From Treponema sp. (GTDB lineage: Bacteria > Spirochaetota > Spirochaetia > Treponematales > Treponemataceae), in the NCBI GenBank assembly GCA_016296655.1, contig JAEDIW010000005.1, positions 1-64,000 of the forward strand: a stretch of 64,000 bases of DNA, written 5' to 3'. Each line of letters opens with the position of its first letter. Position 1 is the stretch's first letter. Position numbers and translations under genes: made by a program. A model generated the notes under the pieces. The model saw only the letters and a program-made list of their open reading frames with translations, ran no database searches and was not told the origin of the DNA. Of this stretch, positions 52,437 through 61,364 are shown in pieces.

Positions 52437-53516
52437 TTACATTTTTTGACCTATAGCAGCCATTACAGCTGGAGCAATCTTTTCAAGTGGCAAAATCTCC
52501 TTTACCCCACCAGTTTTTACAGCTTCACAGGGCATTCCGTAGACAATGCACGTTTCTTCATTTTGAGCTATTGTCCACGCACCTGAATCAAAAAGTTCCT
52601 TTATTCCTTTTGCTCCATCATCCCCCATTCCTGTCATTATTACACCAACTGCATTTTTTCCGGCAAAACGTGATGCTGAACGGAAAAGAACATCAACCGA
52701 AGGTCTATGCCGAGAAACCAGCGGGCCACCCTTCACTTCAACAAAATATCTGGCTCCACTGCGCTTTAAAAGCGTGTGCATATTTCCAGGAGCTATCAGA
52801 ACCCGCCCACGAACAACACTGTCACCATTTTGCGCTTCTTTTACATTTACCTTGCAAAGTCCGTCAAGGCGTTGTGCAAAAGACCTGGTAAAATGCTCTG
52901 GCATGTGCTGCACAATTACCATCCCGGGAGCATCAACTGGAAGCATTTCCAGAAAGACTCTCAAAGCTTCTGTTCCTCCTGTACTTGCTCCTACAACCAC
53001 AATTTTTTCAGTAGTTTCAAGCGCAATCTGAAAATTTGCTTTTTTTAGCATAACATCAGCATCCAACTTCTGTTCTACCTGAAATTTTCTGAAGATTTTT
53101 CTATGAAGCTTATTTCGGGTACAATAAGCAGCTTTTACAGAATCACAAATCCTGATTTTCGATTCTGTTAAAAATGAGCGGGTTCCAATTTCTGGTTTCA
53201 GAATAAGTTCCGCAGCTCCATATTCAATGGCTTTCAATTCATTCTGGCTGCCTTGCTCAACTTTTGAAGAACAGATTACAACAGGAATCGGCTGTTCAAG
53301 ACTGTTTATGCGGCGCAAAAAAGTCAGTCCGTCCATTCTTGGCATTTCAACATCAAGAGTTATCACATCAGGTCTTTCAAGCTGAATTTTCTTTGCAGCA
53401 AAAACAGGATCAGATGCTGTCCCAATTACTTCAATTTCAGGGTCAGATGAGAGAATCTGAGTCATTGTCTGACGAACAACGGCAGAATCATCAATTACTA
53501 AAACTTTTATTTTCAT
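52437..53516 (-). CDS. cheB: Chemotaxis methylesterase CheB
   Basis: A 359-residue protein with receiver (KVLVIDDSAVVR, acceptor Asp55 in ITLDVEMPRMDG) and methylesterase domains. The catalytic triad shows in VVVGASTGGTEAL (Ser178), VQHMPEHFTRSFA (His204) and GVIMTGMGDDGAKG (Asp near 300). It demethylates or deamidates receptors to adapt the signal. Starts 14 bp after cheR. Confidence 0.95.
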   Translation of the reverse strand: MKIKVLVIDDSAVVRQTMTQILSSDPEIEVIGTASDPVFAAKKIQLERPDVITLDVEMPRMDGLTFLRRINSLEQPIPVVICSSKVEQGSQNELKAIEYGAAELILKPEIGTRSFLTESKIRICDSVKAAYCTRNKLHRKIFRKFQVEQKLDADVMLKKANFQIALETTEKIVVVGASTGGTEALRVFLEMLPVDAPGMVIVQHMPEHFTRSFAQRLDGLCKVNVKEAQNGDSVVRGRVLIAPGNMHTLLKRSGARYFVEVKGGPLVSRHRPSVDVLFRSASRFAGKNAVGVIMTGMGDDGAKGIKELFDSGAWTIAQNEETCIVYGMPCEAVKTGGVKEILPLEKIAPAVMAAIGQKM

Positions 53517-53530
53517 CTGAAAAGCCTCTT

Positions 53531-54382
53531 TTACTGAATTTTCTGAAAAACAGTCGGAGCTACGGTTTTCAGTGGAAGGTTCATATTCATAATTGTTTCA
53601 GAATGTCCTAAAAACAAGAAACCTCCCGGTTCAAGATATTTCATAAACTTTTCAAGAACCTTTTTTTGAGTTTCTTTATCAAAATAAATCAAGACATTTC
53701 TGCAGAAAATAATTTGAAATGATTCATTCAAACCATAATCCCTGTCTATAAAATTCAAATGCTTAAATTCCACACTATTGCGGACATCTGCTTTTAGCCT
53801 GACAAGTTCTTTTTTCGAATCCTTGCTTTTCAGGAAATACTTTTTCTTTATAGGCATTGGAATTTTTGAAACTGAATCCAAGGGGTAAATGGCCTTTTCA
53901 GCAATTGCAAGAACTCTTGTAGAAACATCAGTTGCAAGAATGGAAAAATTAAATTTGTACAATTCCTGTCGGCGCAAAAATTCTTTCAAGACAATGGAAA
54001 TCGTATAGGGTTCCTGTCCTGTAGAACAACCGGCAGACCATACTTTTATTTTTTTTCTATTTTGTAAAACAAAATCAGGTAGAATTTTTTCTGAAAGGTA
54101 ATCAAAATGTGTAGATTCCCTGAAAAAATAAGTCAGATTTGTCGTCATAACATCAATCATGTGCATGACTTCCTCATTATTTTTCCCAGAAAGAACATAG
54201 TCAACATATTCAGAAAAATCTGCAATTTCCAGAACATTCAACCTTGAAGACAATCTTGCCTGCATCATAAGAAGTTTCTGCTCAGGCATCTTTATACCAA
54301 CATTGCGTTCAATATAAGATGCAAGCTTTCTAAAATCCTTGAGAGATAAACTATGCTGGTATGATGCAAGGACATTATTCAT
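53531..54382 (-). CDS. cheR: Chemotaxis methyltransferase CheR
   Basis: A 283-residue SAM-dependent methyltransferase. The N-terminal helical domain has LASYIERNVGIKMPEQKLLMMQARLS, followed by TTNLTYFFRESTHF, VWSAGCSTGQEPYTI (SAM motif), ILATDVSTRVLAIAEKAIY and FQIIFCRNVLIYFD. It methylates receptor glutamates. It starts 20 bp after the receptor gene stop and is followed by cheB. Confidence 0.95.
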   Translation of the reverse strand: MNNVLASYQHSLSLKDFRKLASYIERNVGIKMPEQKLLMMQARLSSRLNVLEIADFSEYVDYVLSGKNNEEVMHMIDVMTTNLTYFFRESTHFDYLSEKILPDFVLQNRKKIKVWSAGCSTGQEPYTISIVLKEFLRRQELYKFNFSILATDVSTRVLAIAEKAIYPLDSVSKIPMPIKKKYFLKSKDSKKELVRLKADVRNSVEFKHLNFIDRDYGLNESFQIIFCRNVLIYFDKETQKKVLEKFMKYLEPGGFLFLGHSETIMNMNLPLKTVAPTVFQKIQ

Positions 54383-54402
54383 AAATCATTCCATAAAATC
54401 AA

Positions 54403-56274
54403 TTATTGAAGCAAAGATTCTGTTTTTTCGGCAGTTTCATCCAAGGCAAAGAATGAAATTGTCTGCGACAAAGTTGCTGAATGTGCAGAAAGTTCGCTTG
54501 CCATCGAAGCCATGTGCTCGGAAGCAGCTGCATTTTGCTGAACAACTGTATCAAGCTGTTCAATTGCAGATGTAACCTGCTGAATTCCAGAATTCTGCTC
54601 CTGACTGGCAGCTGAAATTTCTTCCACAAGTTGTGCAGTTTCTTCTATAGAGGGAACAACTCCCGCAATTACCCTGCCAGCTTCTTCGGCAACACTTACA
54701 GTCTGATTTGAAAGTTCACTTATTTCAGAAGCTGCAACAGAACTCCGTTCAGCAAGTTTGCGAACTTCGCTGGCAACAACAGCAAATCCTTTTCCAGCAT
54801 CTCCGGCACGGGCAGCTTCAATTGCAGCATTCAATGCCAAAAGATTTGTCTGGCTTGAAATGTCTTCAATAATGGCAATTTTGTCGCTGATTTGTTTTAT
54901 TGCTTCAACAGCCTGAACTACAGCCTGTCCGCCACTATTTCCATCTTCTGCAGTTTTTCTTGCAATGCTGCTTGTTTTTTCTGCATTATCGGCATTCTGA
55001 CATACATTCGAAGAAATTTGAGTCATCGTTGCAGACATTTCTTCTGTTGAAGCAGCCTGTTCAGTTGCGCCAGATGAAACAGTCTGAGCAGCAGAAGCAA
55101 TTTCCGCACTGCCAGCAGAAACTTCAGCAGCAGCTGTTTGAACAGAACGTACAATATCCACAAGTGCATTTTTCAGCTCTGTTATCTGATTTCCCATCTG
55201 ACCAAATTCATCATTACGCTTTCTTAACTGAACAATAACATCGGTTTCTTCCTCTGTAAAATATAGAATTCCTGATGCAATTTTTTTCATTATAGTATTT
55301 ACACCGATTACAGGTTTTGCAACTGTATTTGCTATAAAAACAGCAACAATAAAAGAAAGGAGTATAAATATCAGTGCAAACACAGAAAGCGAAATTCTTG
55401 TTTTTACAACTTCAACCATAGCCTCTTCCTGACGCATTGGTGCAATTACAAACCAATCTGTTCCATTTACAGGCCCATAGCCTGAAAATTTTAGAATATT
55501 TTCCATTACATATTCTACGTAACCAGTTCCTCCCCGCAGGACTGTTACCATAGCGTCCGAACAGGTTTGATTTTCACCTTTAGTATCGTCAATGTAGTTG
55601 TAATCTTTTCTTACCCAATCTTTTGTCTTATGAGCAATTGTATTGCCTGTAGAATCAATCATATAAGGATGTTCTGAACCAATGTCAAAACTAAGCATAA
55701 GGTCGGAAAGCCCTTCAGCAAAAACAGAAGCTGCTACAACTGCACAAACCTTTTTGTTCATGTCAAATACGGGAACTGCAAAGTAAATCATAACATCACT
55801 GATTGTCTGTCCTGACTTTTTTACAGGATTTGCAGCTTTTCCAGACAAAGCTTCCCTAAAATATGGAGCTGAAGAAAAATCATAGTTCTTTCCATCTGAT
55901 GAAAAAGCAGCACCGTTTCTTTCAATGTAAAAAATATCATGAATTTCTGCATCAAGACTTGCAACAGTCTTAAAATATTCTACAATTTCATCTTTTGCAC
56001 TCTTTCGTTCCATTCCTGTGGTTTTGTCAAAAGTACGGACATGATCCAATTCTGAAATAATTTTCAGCTTTTCGTTCTGTCCGGCTACATACTGAGCAAC
56101 CGTAGAAGAAACTCCCTGCGCCTCAAGAATCAAAGCTTTGGTAATTTCCTGCTTAATTGAATTACGCCCCTGAGAGTATGAAAAAAAGTTGAACGTTACG
56201 CAGATAGTAGAAGTTACAGCAACCATCAAAAGCATCAAAAAAGTACGGATTTTCTTAAATCTAAACAATTTCAT
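54403..56274 (-). CDS. Methyl-accepting chemotaxis protein with dCache sensor
   Basis: A 623-residue receptor. A membrane helix (about 9-31) precedes a periplasmic double-Cache domain with DIFYIERNGAAFSSDGKNYDFSSAPYFREAL and PYMIDSTGNTIAHKT, then a second helix (about 300-325), HAMP, and a signalling domain with the hairpin tip EDISSQTNLLALNAAIEAARAGDAGKGFAVVASEVRKLAERS (read in parts). Methylation-site stretches contain TEQAASTEEM. The ligand is probably a small organic acid or amino acid; not known. It leads cheR and cheB, and follows cheD with 44 bp. AGGAG lies 5 nt before the ATG. Confidence 0.92.
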   Translation of the reverse strand: MKLFRFKKIRTFLMLLMVAVTSTICVTFNFFSYSQGRNSIKQEITKALILEAQGVSSTVAQYVAGQNEKLKIISELDHVRTFDKTTGMERKSAKDEIVEYFKTVASLDAEIHDIFYIERNGAAFSSDGKNYDFSSAPYFREALSGKAANPVKKSGQTISDVMIYFAVPVFDMNKKVCAVVAASVFAEGLSDLMLSFDIGSEHPYMIDSTGNTIAHKTKDWVRKDYNYIDDTKGENQTCSDAMVTVLRGGTGYVEYVMENILKFSGYGPVNGTDWFVIAPMRQEEAMVEVVKTRISLSVFALIFILLSFIVAVFIANTVAKPVIGVNTIMKKIASGILYFTEEETDVIVQLRKRNDEFGQMGNQITELKNALVDIVRSVQTAAAEVSAGSAEIASAAQTVSSGATEQAASTEEMSATMTQISSNVCQNADNAEKTSSIARKTAEDGNSGGQAVVQAVEAIKQISDKIAIIEDISSQTNLLALNAAIEAARAGDAGKGFAVVASEVRKLAERSSVAASEISELSNQTVSVAEEAGRVIAGVVPSIEETAQLVEEISAASQEQNSGIQQVTSAIEQLDTVVQQNAAASEHMASMASELSAHSATLSQTISFFALDETAEKTESLLQ

Positions 56275-56318
56275 CTTAGCTCCTATAAAATTAAATATTT
56301 GACATAAGTATAAAAAAA

Positions 56319-56906
56319 CTAGAAAAGCTGGACTTCACCGACTGTTTTTTCCTGTTCATGAAGTCTGTCCAAATAAGAAAGCTCCATTTTTTTCAAAGCC
56401 TGTACATCACTGCGGATATGTTTAAGCCAGACTTTAGAAGAAGAAGCATCATAAAAAATTTTTCGAGGCAGAACCCCTCCCGTATTTGAAGAAAGCACAG
56501 GGATTCCTTCATCTTCAAGATATTTAAAGGCAAATTTCGAATTTGTTTCTCCAATAAGGGCTCCTTTATATTTTCCGTCAGTTGAAAGCACATTGCTTCC
56601 TCCAAAAACCTTTGCAACAAGATCTTCTTTTTTAGAACCCTTTTTCAACAAATCGTTTATAAGAAGTTCCATTGCGTAAATTCCAAAGCGACCGTAACAA
56701 TCTGGTGTTTTCTTTTCATAATCGTTACAGTACGCAAGCATAAAATGATTCATACCGCCAGTTTTTAACCTTTGGTCAAAAATTGTAACAGCAATGCATG
56801 ACCCTAAAACAGTTGAAATAAGTTCCTTACCGTCACAAGTGTAAAATTCACCTGGAAAAATGGTAACGACATCCTTGTGAAAATGAAAATCAAAGTATCT
56901 GTTCAT
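56319..56906 (-). CDS. cheD: Chemoreceptor glutamine deamidase CheD
   Basis: A 195-residue CheD. The active-site Cys37 lies in STVLGSCIAVTIFD and the His54 in TGGMNHFML, with GKLIGETNSKFAF-type region (read as GALIGETNSKFAFKYLEDEGIPVLSSNTGG in parts). CheD deamidates receptors and, in other bacteria, couples with CheC or CheX; no phosphatase gene is here. ATG 56906 (MNRYFDF) is chosen over ATG 56939 and longer frames because those would overlap the upstream cheW coding end without support. It lies 10 bp past the second cheW stop. Confidence 0.9.
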   Translation of the reverse strand: MNRYFDFHFHKDVVTIFPGEFYTCDGKELISTVLGSCIAVTIFDQRLKTGGMNHFMLAYCNDYEKKTPDCYGRFGIYAMELLINDLLKKGSKKEDLVAKVFGGSNVLSTDGKYKGALIGETNSKFAFKYLEDEGIPVLSSNTGGVLPRKIFYDASSSKVWLKHIRSDVQALKKMELSYLDRLHEQEKTVGEVQLF

Positions 56907-56916
56907 CAAATGCCCG

Positions 56917-57411
56917 TCATCCACTAATAAAATTATCATCTGCAACTCCTTCTGCAGAATTTGCAAGTTCTGCAGTTTCATCAGGTGAAAAAATCATGTC
57001 AACATTCAGAATGACAATAAATCTGCCGTCTTTTTCTGCTATTCCGCAAACAAAACGTTTTGCCACGCTATTGCCAAGTTCTGGTGTTTTTTCCATACAT
57101 TCTATGCTCAGTTCTACAACTTCCTGAACATCATCGGTAATTGCACCAAAATTTACAGTTCCCTCATCAGTTTTTATTTCAAGAACTATTATCTTTGTGC
57201 TTCTGTCAATTTCTTTCGGTGGTAATTCAAATTTTTTTCGCAAATTTACAACGGAAATTCCTTTTCCCCGTGAATTAATGAGCCCTTCAATATAGTCAGC
57301 TGAACAGGGAATTTTCATAATTTTTGTATATTCAAGAACTTCTATGACTTTTGACACAGGAATAGCATACTGAACTTCTTCCAGTGTAAACGTTAAATAC
57401 TCATTGCCCAT
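56917..57411 (-). CDS. cheW: Chemotaxis coupling protein CheW (second copy)
   Basis: A 164-residue CheW paralogue with YLTFTLEEVQYAIPVSKVIEVLEY, KIPCSADYIEGLINSRGKGISVVNLRKKFEL and RFVCGIAEKDGRFIVILNVDMIF. It differs from the first cheW in a C-terminal acidic tail (SPDETAELANSAEGVADD). It is first in a run with cheD, the receptor, cheR and cheB. The longer copy could couple a different receptor set to CheA. cheA itself is not in this window. Confidence 0.92.
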   Translation of the reverse strand: MGNEYLTFTLEEVQYAIPVSKVIEVLEYTKIMKIPCSADYIEGLINSRGKGISVVNLRKKFELPPKEIDRSTKIIVLEIKTDEGTVNFGAITDDVQEVVELSIECMEKTPELGNSVAKRFVCGIAEKDGRFIVILNVDMIFSPDETAELANSAEGVADDNFISG

Positions 57412-57624
57412 ACAGTCTCCATTTTTGCAATTTACTGCATCTTTACAATCAGGATAAACTTCTTTTCTAATATAAACGATTTTTGCATTGCAGTATTTCC
57501 AAACGGTAAATGCAGATTATATCCACTACCTATATTCTAACGCATCTATATTTTTTTTCAAAAGATATAGTGATAAAAATAAAAGAATATCAGGAGAAGT
57601 TCGGATTTTAAAATTTTATATTGA
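57412..57624. other. Divergent intergenic region between cheW and the ankyrin gene
   Basis: About 210 bp. TATAAT (minus, near 57515-57520) and AT-rich segments are present, but no clear sigma28-type (TAAA...CCGATAT) promoter was found for cheW. No gene is visible. Confidence 0.4.
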
Positions 57625-57652
57625 TTGACCGAAAACCTGCTTGCATTATAAT
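57625..57652 (+). promoter_or_regulatory. Promoter of the ankyrin-repeat gene
   Basis: TTGACC (57625-57630), a 16-nt spacer and TATAAT (57647-57652), with the ATG 7 nt later and no Shine-Dalgarno: a good leaderless promoter candidate. Confidence 0.65.
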
Positions 57653-57659
57653 ATTAAAT

Positions 57660-59129
57660 ATGTCCTATCATAATTTTTCATTCTGCTTTAATAGCAGAAA
57701 AATCAGGTTTATTTCTCTTTTTTTTATTTTTTTTCTTTCAGCAGGTGTTTTTGCATCTGGAACAAAAGATTCTAAAATTGAAGAAACAGTCATAAGTAAC
57801 AATGCAGCTGCAATAAAATCGGCTCTTAAAAAAAACATTGATTTAATCAACTATGTAAATCCAGCAACAAAAGATAATCTCCTGTTCATAGCTTTAAAAA
57901 ATAACTGTTCTGGAGAAGTTATCCAGCTTCTGCTCAAATATGGAGTTTCTGGTTCTCAGAAGAACATAAATGAAGAAATTCCTCTCATGTATGCATGTAA
58001 ATACAGCAGTCCAGAAACTGTAGAATTGATGCTTCAGTCAGAATCTCAGTTCGCATGGCAAAAGAAAATAATTGCAACAAAAACTGACAGGGACGGTCTT
58101 TCTGCATTTGACTATGCTGCACAGCGCCCGGAAATAATAGAAATTCTTGAAAAACAGACAAAATATGAATACAGAAAAATGAAAACTCAGGAAGAAATTC
58201 AAGCTGCCGTCCAGACCGTTGCAGAAAAAACAGTAGAAGTTGAAGCACAGCAGGAAAAAGCAGCACAGGAAAGAGCTGCAAAAGAACAGGCAGCTAAAGA
58301 ACAGGCACAGCTTGAAGCTCAAAAAGCAGAAGAAAACACAGAAAAATTACAGGAAGATTCAGAATCTCTTGCCATACAAGATGAATACACAGAAGAATCC
58401 GAAGAAATAATGTCTTTGAAATTTACACCTGTTTACCTTTTTGATGAAAATGACAATGCTTTTCTTTTTGAAGAGGAAAAACCTCTAGCTGAACATCCGG
58501 CGTATTCTGCAAAAGACATCAACATAGTTGACAGCCAAGGCAGAACTTCATTGATGAAAGCTGCAGCAGAAAACAATATCATACTCATGCACCAGCTGAT
58601 TCATTCTGGAGCAGATGTAAATGCACAGGACAATGACGGCTGGACAGCAGCAATGTTCAGCATACGTTATGGAGGAACAGACCTGCCCCTGCGCATGCTT
58701 CAGGAAAGCGGCGCAAATCTTAAGCATAAAAACAAATTCGGCATTTCAGCACTACAGATTGCAGCAAGATACAATGATGACGAAAACGTATTTGCTTTTC
58801 TGCTAAAAGACAGGCTTGCCACAGAAAATGAAGTTCGCAGTTCATTTGTAACATCAATCTGTTCTCAGCGTTCAGCCAGTATTCTTGAGCAGTTCATGAA
58901 ATTAGGCATGCCTCTGAATCAGTTTTATTCAGGGGGAATGACACCTCTCATGTTTGCAGCAAAAAACAACACTAAAACAGAAATAATTGATTTTCTGATA
59001 AAAAATGGTGCTGAAATAAACATCAGATCAAAAGAAGGTAAAACAGCTTTTGACTATGCTTCAGAAAACCGTCGGCTCAGACGCAATGAAATTTTCTGGA
59101 AACTAAATGCAAATGGAGAAAAACGATGA
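57660..59129 (+). CDS. Exported ankyrin-repeat protein
   Basis: A 489-residue protein. A signal peptide (ISLFFIFFLSAGVFASGTKD) is followed by ankyrin repeats at 50-150 (NPATKDNLLFIALKNNCSGEVIQLLLKYGV and EEIPLMYACKYSSPETVELML), a charged Ala/Glu/Gln coiled coil (about 190-250), and more ankyrin units (DSQGRTSLMKAAAENNIILMHQLIHSGADVNAQDNDGWTAAM; TPLMFAAKNNTKTEIIDFLIKNGAEINIRSKEGKTAFDYA; read in parts). It probably scaffolds envelope partners. ATG 57660 follows the promoter at leaderless spacing. The last codons overlap the start of rsmD by 4 nt (ATGA). Confidence 0.8.
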   Translation: MSYHNFSFCFNSRKIRFISLFFIFFLSAGVFASGTKDSKIEETVISNNAAAIKSALKKNIDLINYVNPATKDNLLFIALKNNCSGEVIQLLLKYGVSGSQKNINEEIPLMYACKYSSPETVELMLQSESQFAWQKKIIATKTDRDGLSAFDYAAQRPEIIEILEKQTKYEYRKMKTQEEIQAAVQTVAEKTVEVEAQQEKAAQERAAKEQAAKEQAQLEAQKAEENTEKLQEDSESLAIQDEYTEESEEIMSLKFTPVYLFDENDNAFLFEEEKPLAEHPAYSAKDINIVDSQGRTSLMKAAAENNIILMHQLIHSGADVNAQDNDGWTAAMFSIRYGGTDLPLRMLQESGANLKHKNKFGISALQIAARYNDDENVFAFLLKDRLATENEVRSSFVTSICSQRSASILEQFMKLGMPLNQFYSGGMTPLMFAAKNNTKTEIIDFLIKNGAEINIRSKEGKTAFDYASENRRLRRNEIFWKLNANGEKR

Positions 59130-59683
59130 GAATAACAGGCGGAAAACTGAAAGGAAGAATTATAAAATGCCCTGACGGTATTATCAGACCTGCCATGGAT
59201 AGAATGAGAGAATCTGTTTTTGCAATTCTTGGAGATTTAAATGGAAAATCATGGCTTGATTTATTTTCTGGTTCAGGGACGATTGCCATAGAAGCTGTTT
59301 CAAGAGGTGCACAGCGTGTTGATTTATGCGAAAAAGACAGGCTGAAAGTCAAAACCGTGCTGGATAATGTTTCCATAACAGAAAAAGAGATGAATGTAAA
59401 AATTCACTGTCACTTTATGGCCGTAGAACTTTTTCTAAAGCGATGCAAGGATCAATTTGACTATATTTTTTTTGATCCGCCCTTTCCATATAAATTCCAT
59501 GAAGATTTAATAAAAACAGCTGCAGACCGGCATCTGCTTCTTCCCGGAGGAACTATAATGGTTCACAGACCTGAGGAACACAAAATGAACGATAAAATCG
59601 GATGCCTTGTGCGCACCGACCAAAGAATTTATGGCCGCTCTATCGTTGATTTCTATCAGGAAAGTCAAGCTTCAGAAATTTAA
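59126..59683 (+). CDS. rsmD: 16S rRNA (guanine966-N2)-methyltransferase RsmD
   Basis: A 185-residue protein. RITGGKLKGRIIKCPDG and RPAMDRMRESVFAILG are the family N-terminus; the SAM motif is DLFSGSGTIAIEAVSRGA; the catalytic DPPF motif is in YIFFDPPFPY. It forms m2G966 in 16S rRNA. It overlaps the ankyrin gene stop by 4 nt and shares its transcript. Confidence 0.93.
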   Translation: MRITGGKLKGRIIKCPDGIIRPAMDRMRESVFAILGDLNGKSWLDLFSGSGTIAIEAVSRGAQRVDLCEKDRLKVKTVLDNVSITEKEMNVKIHCHFMAVELFLKRCKDQFDYIFFDPPFPYKFHEDLIKTAADRHLLLPGGTIMVHRPEEHKMNDKIGCLVRTDQRIYGRSIVDFYQESQASEI

Positions 59684-59703
59684 AATATTTATTTTCTCTA
59701 ATC

Positions 59704-59731
59704 TTGACAGATTTTAGGTTTGTGTTACCAT
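59704..59731 (+). promoter_or_regulatory. Promoter upstream of the small hypothetical gene
   Basis: TTGACA (59704-59709), a 16-nt spacer and TACCAT (59726-59731) with TG one base before the -10 (extended -10). It lies 30 bp before the start of the next gene. Confidence 0.5.
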
Positions 59732-59761
59732 TAGTAAAAAGTACACCATAGGATAAAAGTG

Positions 59762-60100
59762 ATGAACCAGAATTTAAAAAACAGAATAGATTCACTTTCT
59801 TCAAACTCTGGCTTTATAAAAGTTACAGATTCTCCTGTCAAAGGATTGAATTCCGAACAGAAAGCCTTATTGAACCGTAAAGGCAATTTTTTGTTGAATA
59901 GTGGCAAAATCGAAGAAGCACGAAGGATTTTCATTACAACAGGCTATTCTGATGGTTTAATAAGAATCGGTGATATTTATCTGAAAAAAAACAAAACTAT
60001 TGATGCACTGAAGCTATATCTGCTTGCTCATGACAAAAGAAAAGCAGAAATGCTGACTGAAAAAATAGCTTCTGTTGTTTCATTAATGATAAAAAACTAA
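59762..60100 (+). CDS. Small helical protein of unknown function
   Basis: A 112-residue protein, mostly helical with TPR-like sequence: LNRKGNFLLNSGKIEEARRIFITTG and LIRIGDIYLKKNKTIDALKLYLLA read like two to three TPR-type units. No known family recognised. AGGA lies 8 nt before ATG 59762; a GTG at 59759 is possible. The next gene, 37 bp downstream, is a TPR protein, so both could be part of one system. Confidence 0.6.
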   Translation: MNQNLKNRIDSLSSNSGFIKVTDSPVKGLNSEQKALLNRKGNFLLNSGKIEEARRIFITTGYSDGLIRIGDIYLKKNKTIDALKLYLLAHDKRKAEMLTEKIASVVSLMIKN

Positions 60101-60137
60101 AAAAAAATATAAAATACATGATGCTTAGGAGTTAAAA

Positions 60138-61295
60138 ATGGAAAGCTTACCTTTCGAACTGGATCAAATGATTTTAGAAAATCCCGCTGAAATTTCAGCT
60201 TCGACAACAGATCCAAAACTTGTAGAAATTTCAGAGTTGTCAAAAAAAGGATATCAGCTTTTAAAAGAAAATCGGTTGCAGGAAGCAAAAGAGGCTTTTT
60301 CTAAAATTCTAAATCTGGAAGAAAATAACAATTATGCACTTGTCGGATTAGGTGATACAGAAAGGAAACAAAATCATTTTAGAGAGGCAATCAATTATTA
60401 TTCGCTATGTCTTTCCTGCCATCCGGGGAACAACTATGCACTGTTCGGGCTTGCAGACTGTTACAAAGCCTTGAATCAATACCACAAGGCAATCGAAATT
60501 TGGGAACAATATCTGGTTCATGATGACCGCAACATTACCGTTTTGACACGTGTTGCCGATGCATACAGAAAGACAAGAGATTTTAAAAAATCAAAACAGC
60601 TTTACCTGAAAGTTTTGGACATGGAAAACAACAATGCCTATGCGCTCATTGGACTGGGGCATCTGCATTATGACTTCAAAGAATATAAAGATGCCCTCTA
60701 CTATTGGACAAAAATGTTTGAAATAAACGAAAAATCAGTAGATATCCGTGTTTTAACTTCAATTGGAAACTGCCACCGCAAACTAAAGACCTTTGATCAG
60801 GGGGTTTATTTTTTTGAACGGGCTCTCAAACTTGATCCCAAAAATTTCTATGCACTTTTTGGGTTGGCCGACTGTTACCGCGGAATGAACCAGCAGTACC
60901 GCTCAATCGAATACTGGAACAGAATCCTTGAAATGGATCCAGAAAACAAGGTGATTCTTACAAGAACAGGTGACGCTTACCGCAACACTGGAGACTACAA
61001 AAAAGCAGAAGAATATTACAACAAGGCTATGGATATTGACTTTGACATCTATGCAGCGCTAGGACTTGCCCTAATCTGTAAAGGTGAAGGAAAATATGAA
61101 GAAGCTGCTGAGCGGTTAAGGAGCCTTATTCGCAATGATTCAAAAAATTACAGGCCTTACATTGACCTGGCAGACTGTTACCTAAAGCTTAACAGAAAAC
61201 AGGAAGCAATTGATGTTCTGCGCGATTTTCAATCCTTTGGACTTCATAATCTTGCAGTAAACGAAATGCTTGAAAAATTGCAGATGCAGGCATAA
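60138..61295 (+). CDS. TPR-repeat protein
   Basis: A 385-residue soluble protein with about nine tetratricopeptide repeats. The repeated blocks are YALVGLGDTERKQNHFREAINYY, YALFGLADCYKALNQYHKAIEIW, YALIGLGHLHYDFKEYKDALYYW, YALFGLADCYRGMNQQYRSIEYW, and similar. There is no signal peptide. It likely mediates protein contact; the partner is unknown. TTAGGAG lies 6 nt before the ATG. A set of near-identical YALxGLxD motifs suggests duplication inside the gene. Confidence 0.85.
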   Translation: MESLPFELDQMILENPAEISASTTDPKLVEISELSKKGYQLLKENRLQEAKEAFSKILNLEENNNYALVGLGDTERKQNHFREAINYYSLCLSCHPGNNYALFGLADCYKALNQYHKAIEIWEQYLVHDDRNITVLTRVADAYRKTRDFKKSKQLYLKVLDMENNNAYALIGLGHLHYDFKEYKDALYYWTKMFEINEKSVDIRVLTSIGNCHRKLKTFDQGVYFFERALKLDPKNFYALFGLADCYRGMNQQYRSIEYWNRILEMDPENKVILTRTGDAYRNTGDYKKAEEYYNKAMDIDFDIYAALGLALICKGEGKYEEAAERLRSLIRNDSKNYRPYIDLADCYLKLNRKQEAIDVLRDFQSFGLHNLAVNEMLEKLQMQA

Positions 61296-61364
61296 AACGG
61301 CAGTTACTTCAGACTATAATCTGAACCAGTGCTGAATAATGCATTGGAGCATTTGGTTTTTATA

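Noticed and set aside
54900..55238. Gln/Leu-rich plus-strand frame inside the chemoreceptor gene
   Set aside because: Antisense of the Ala/Glu-rich signalling helix; no independent evidence.
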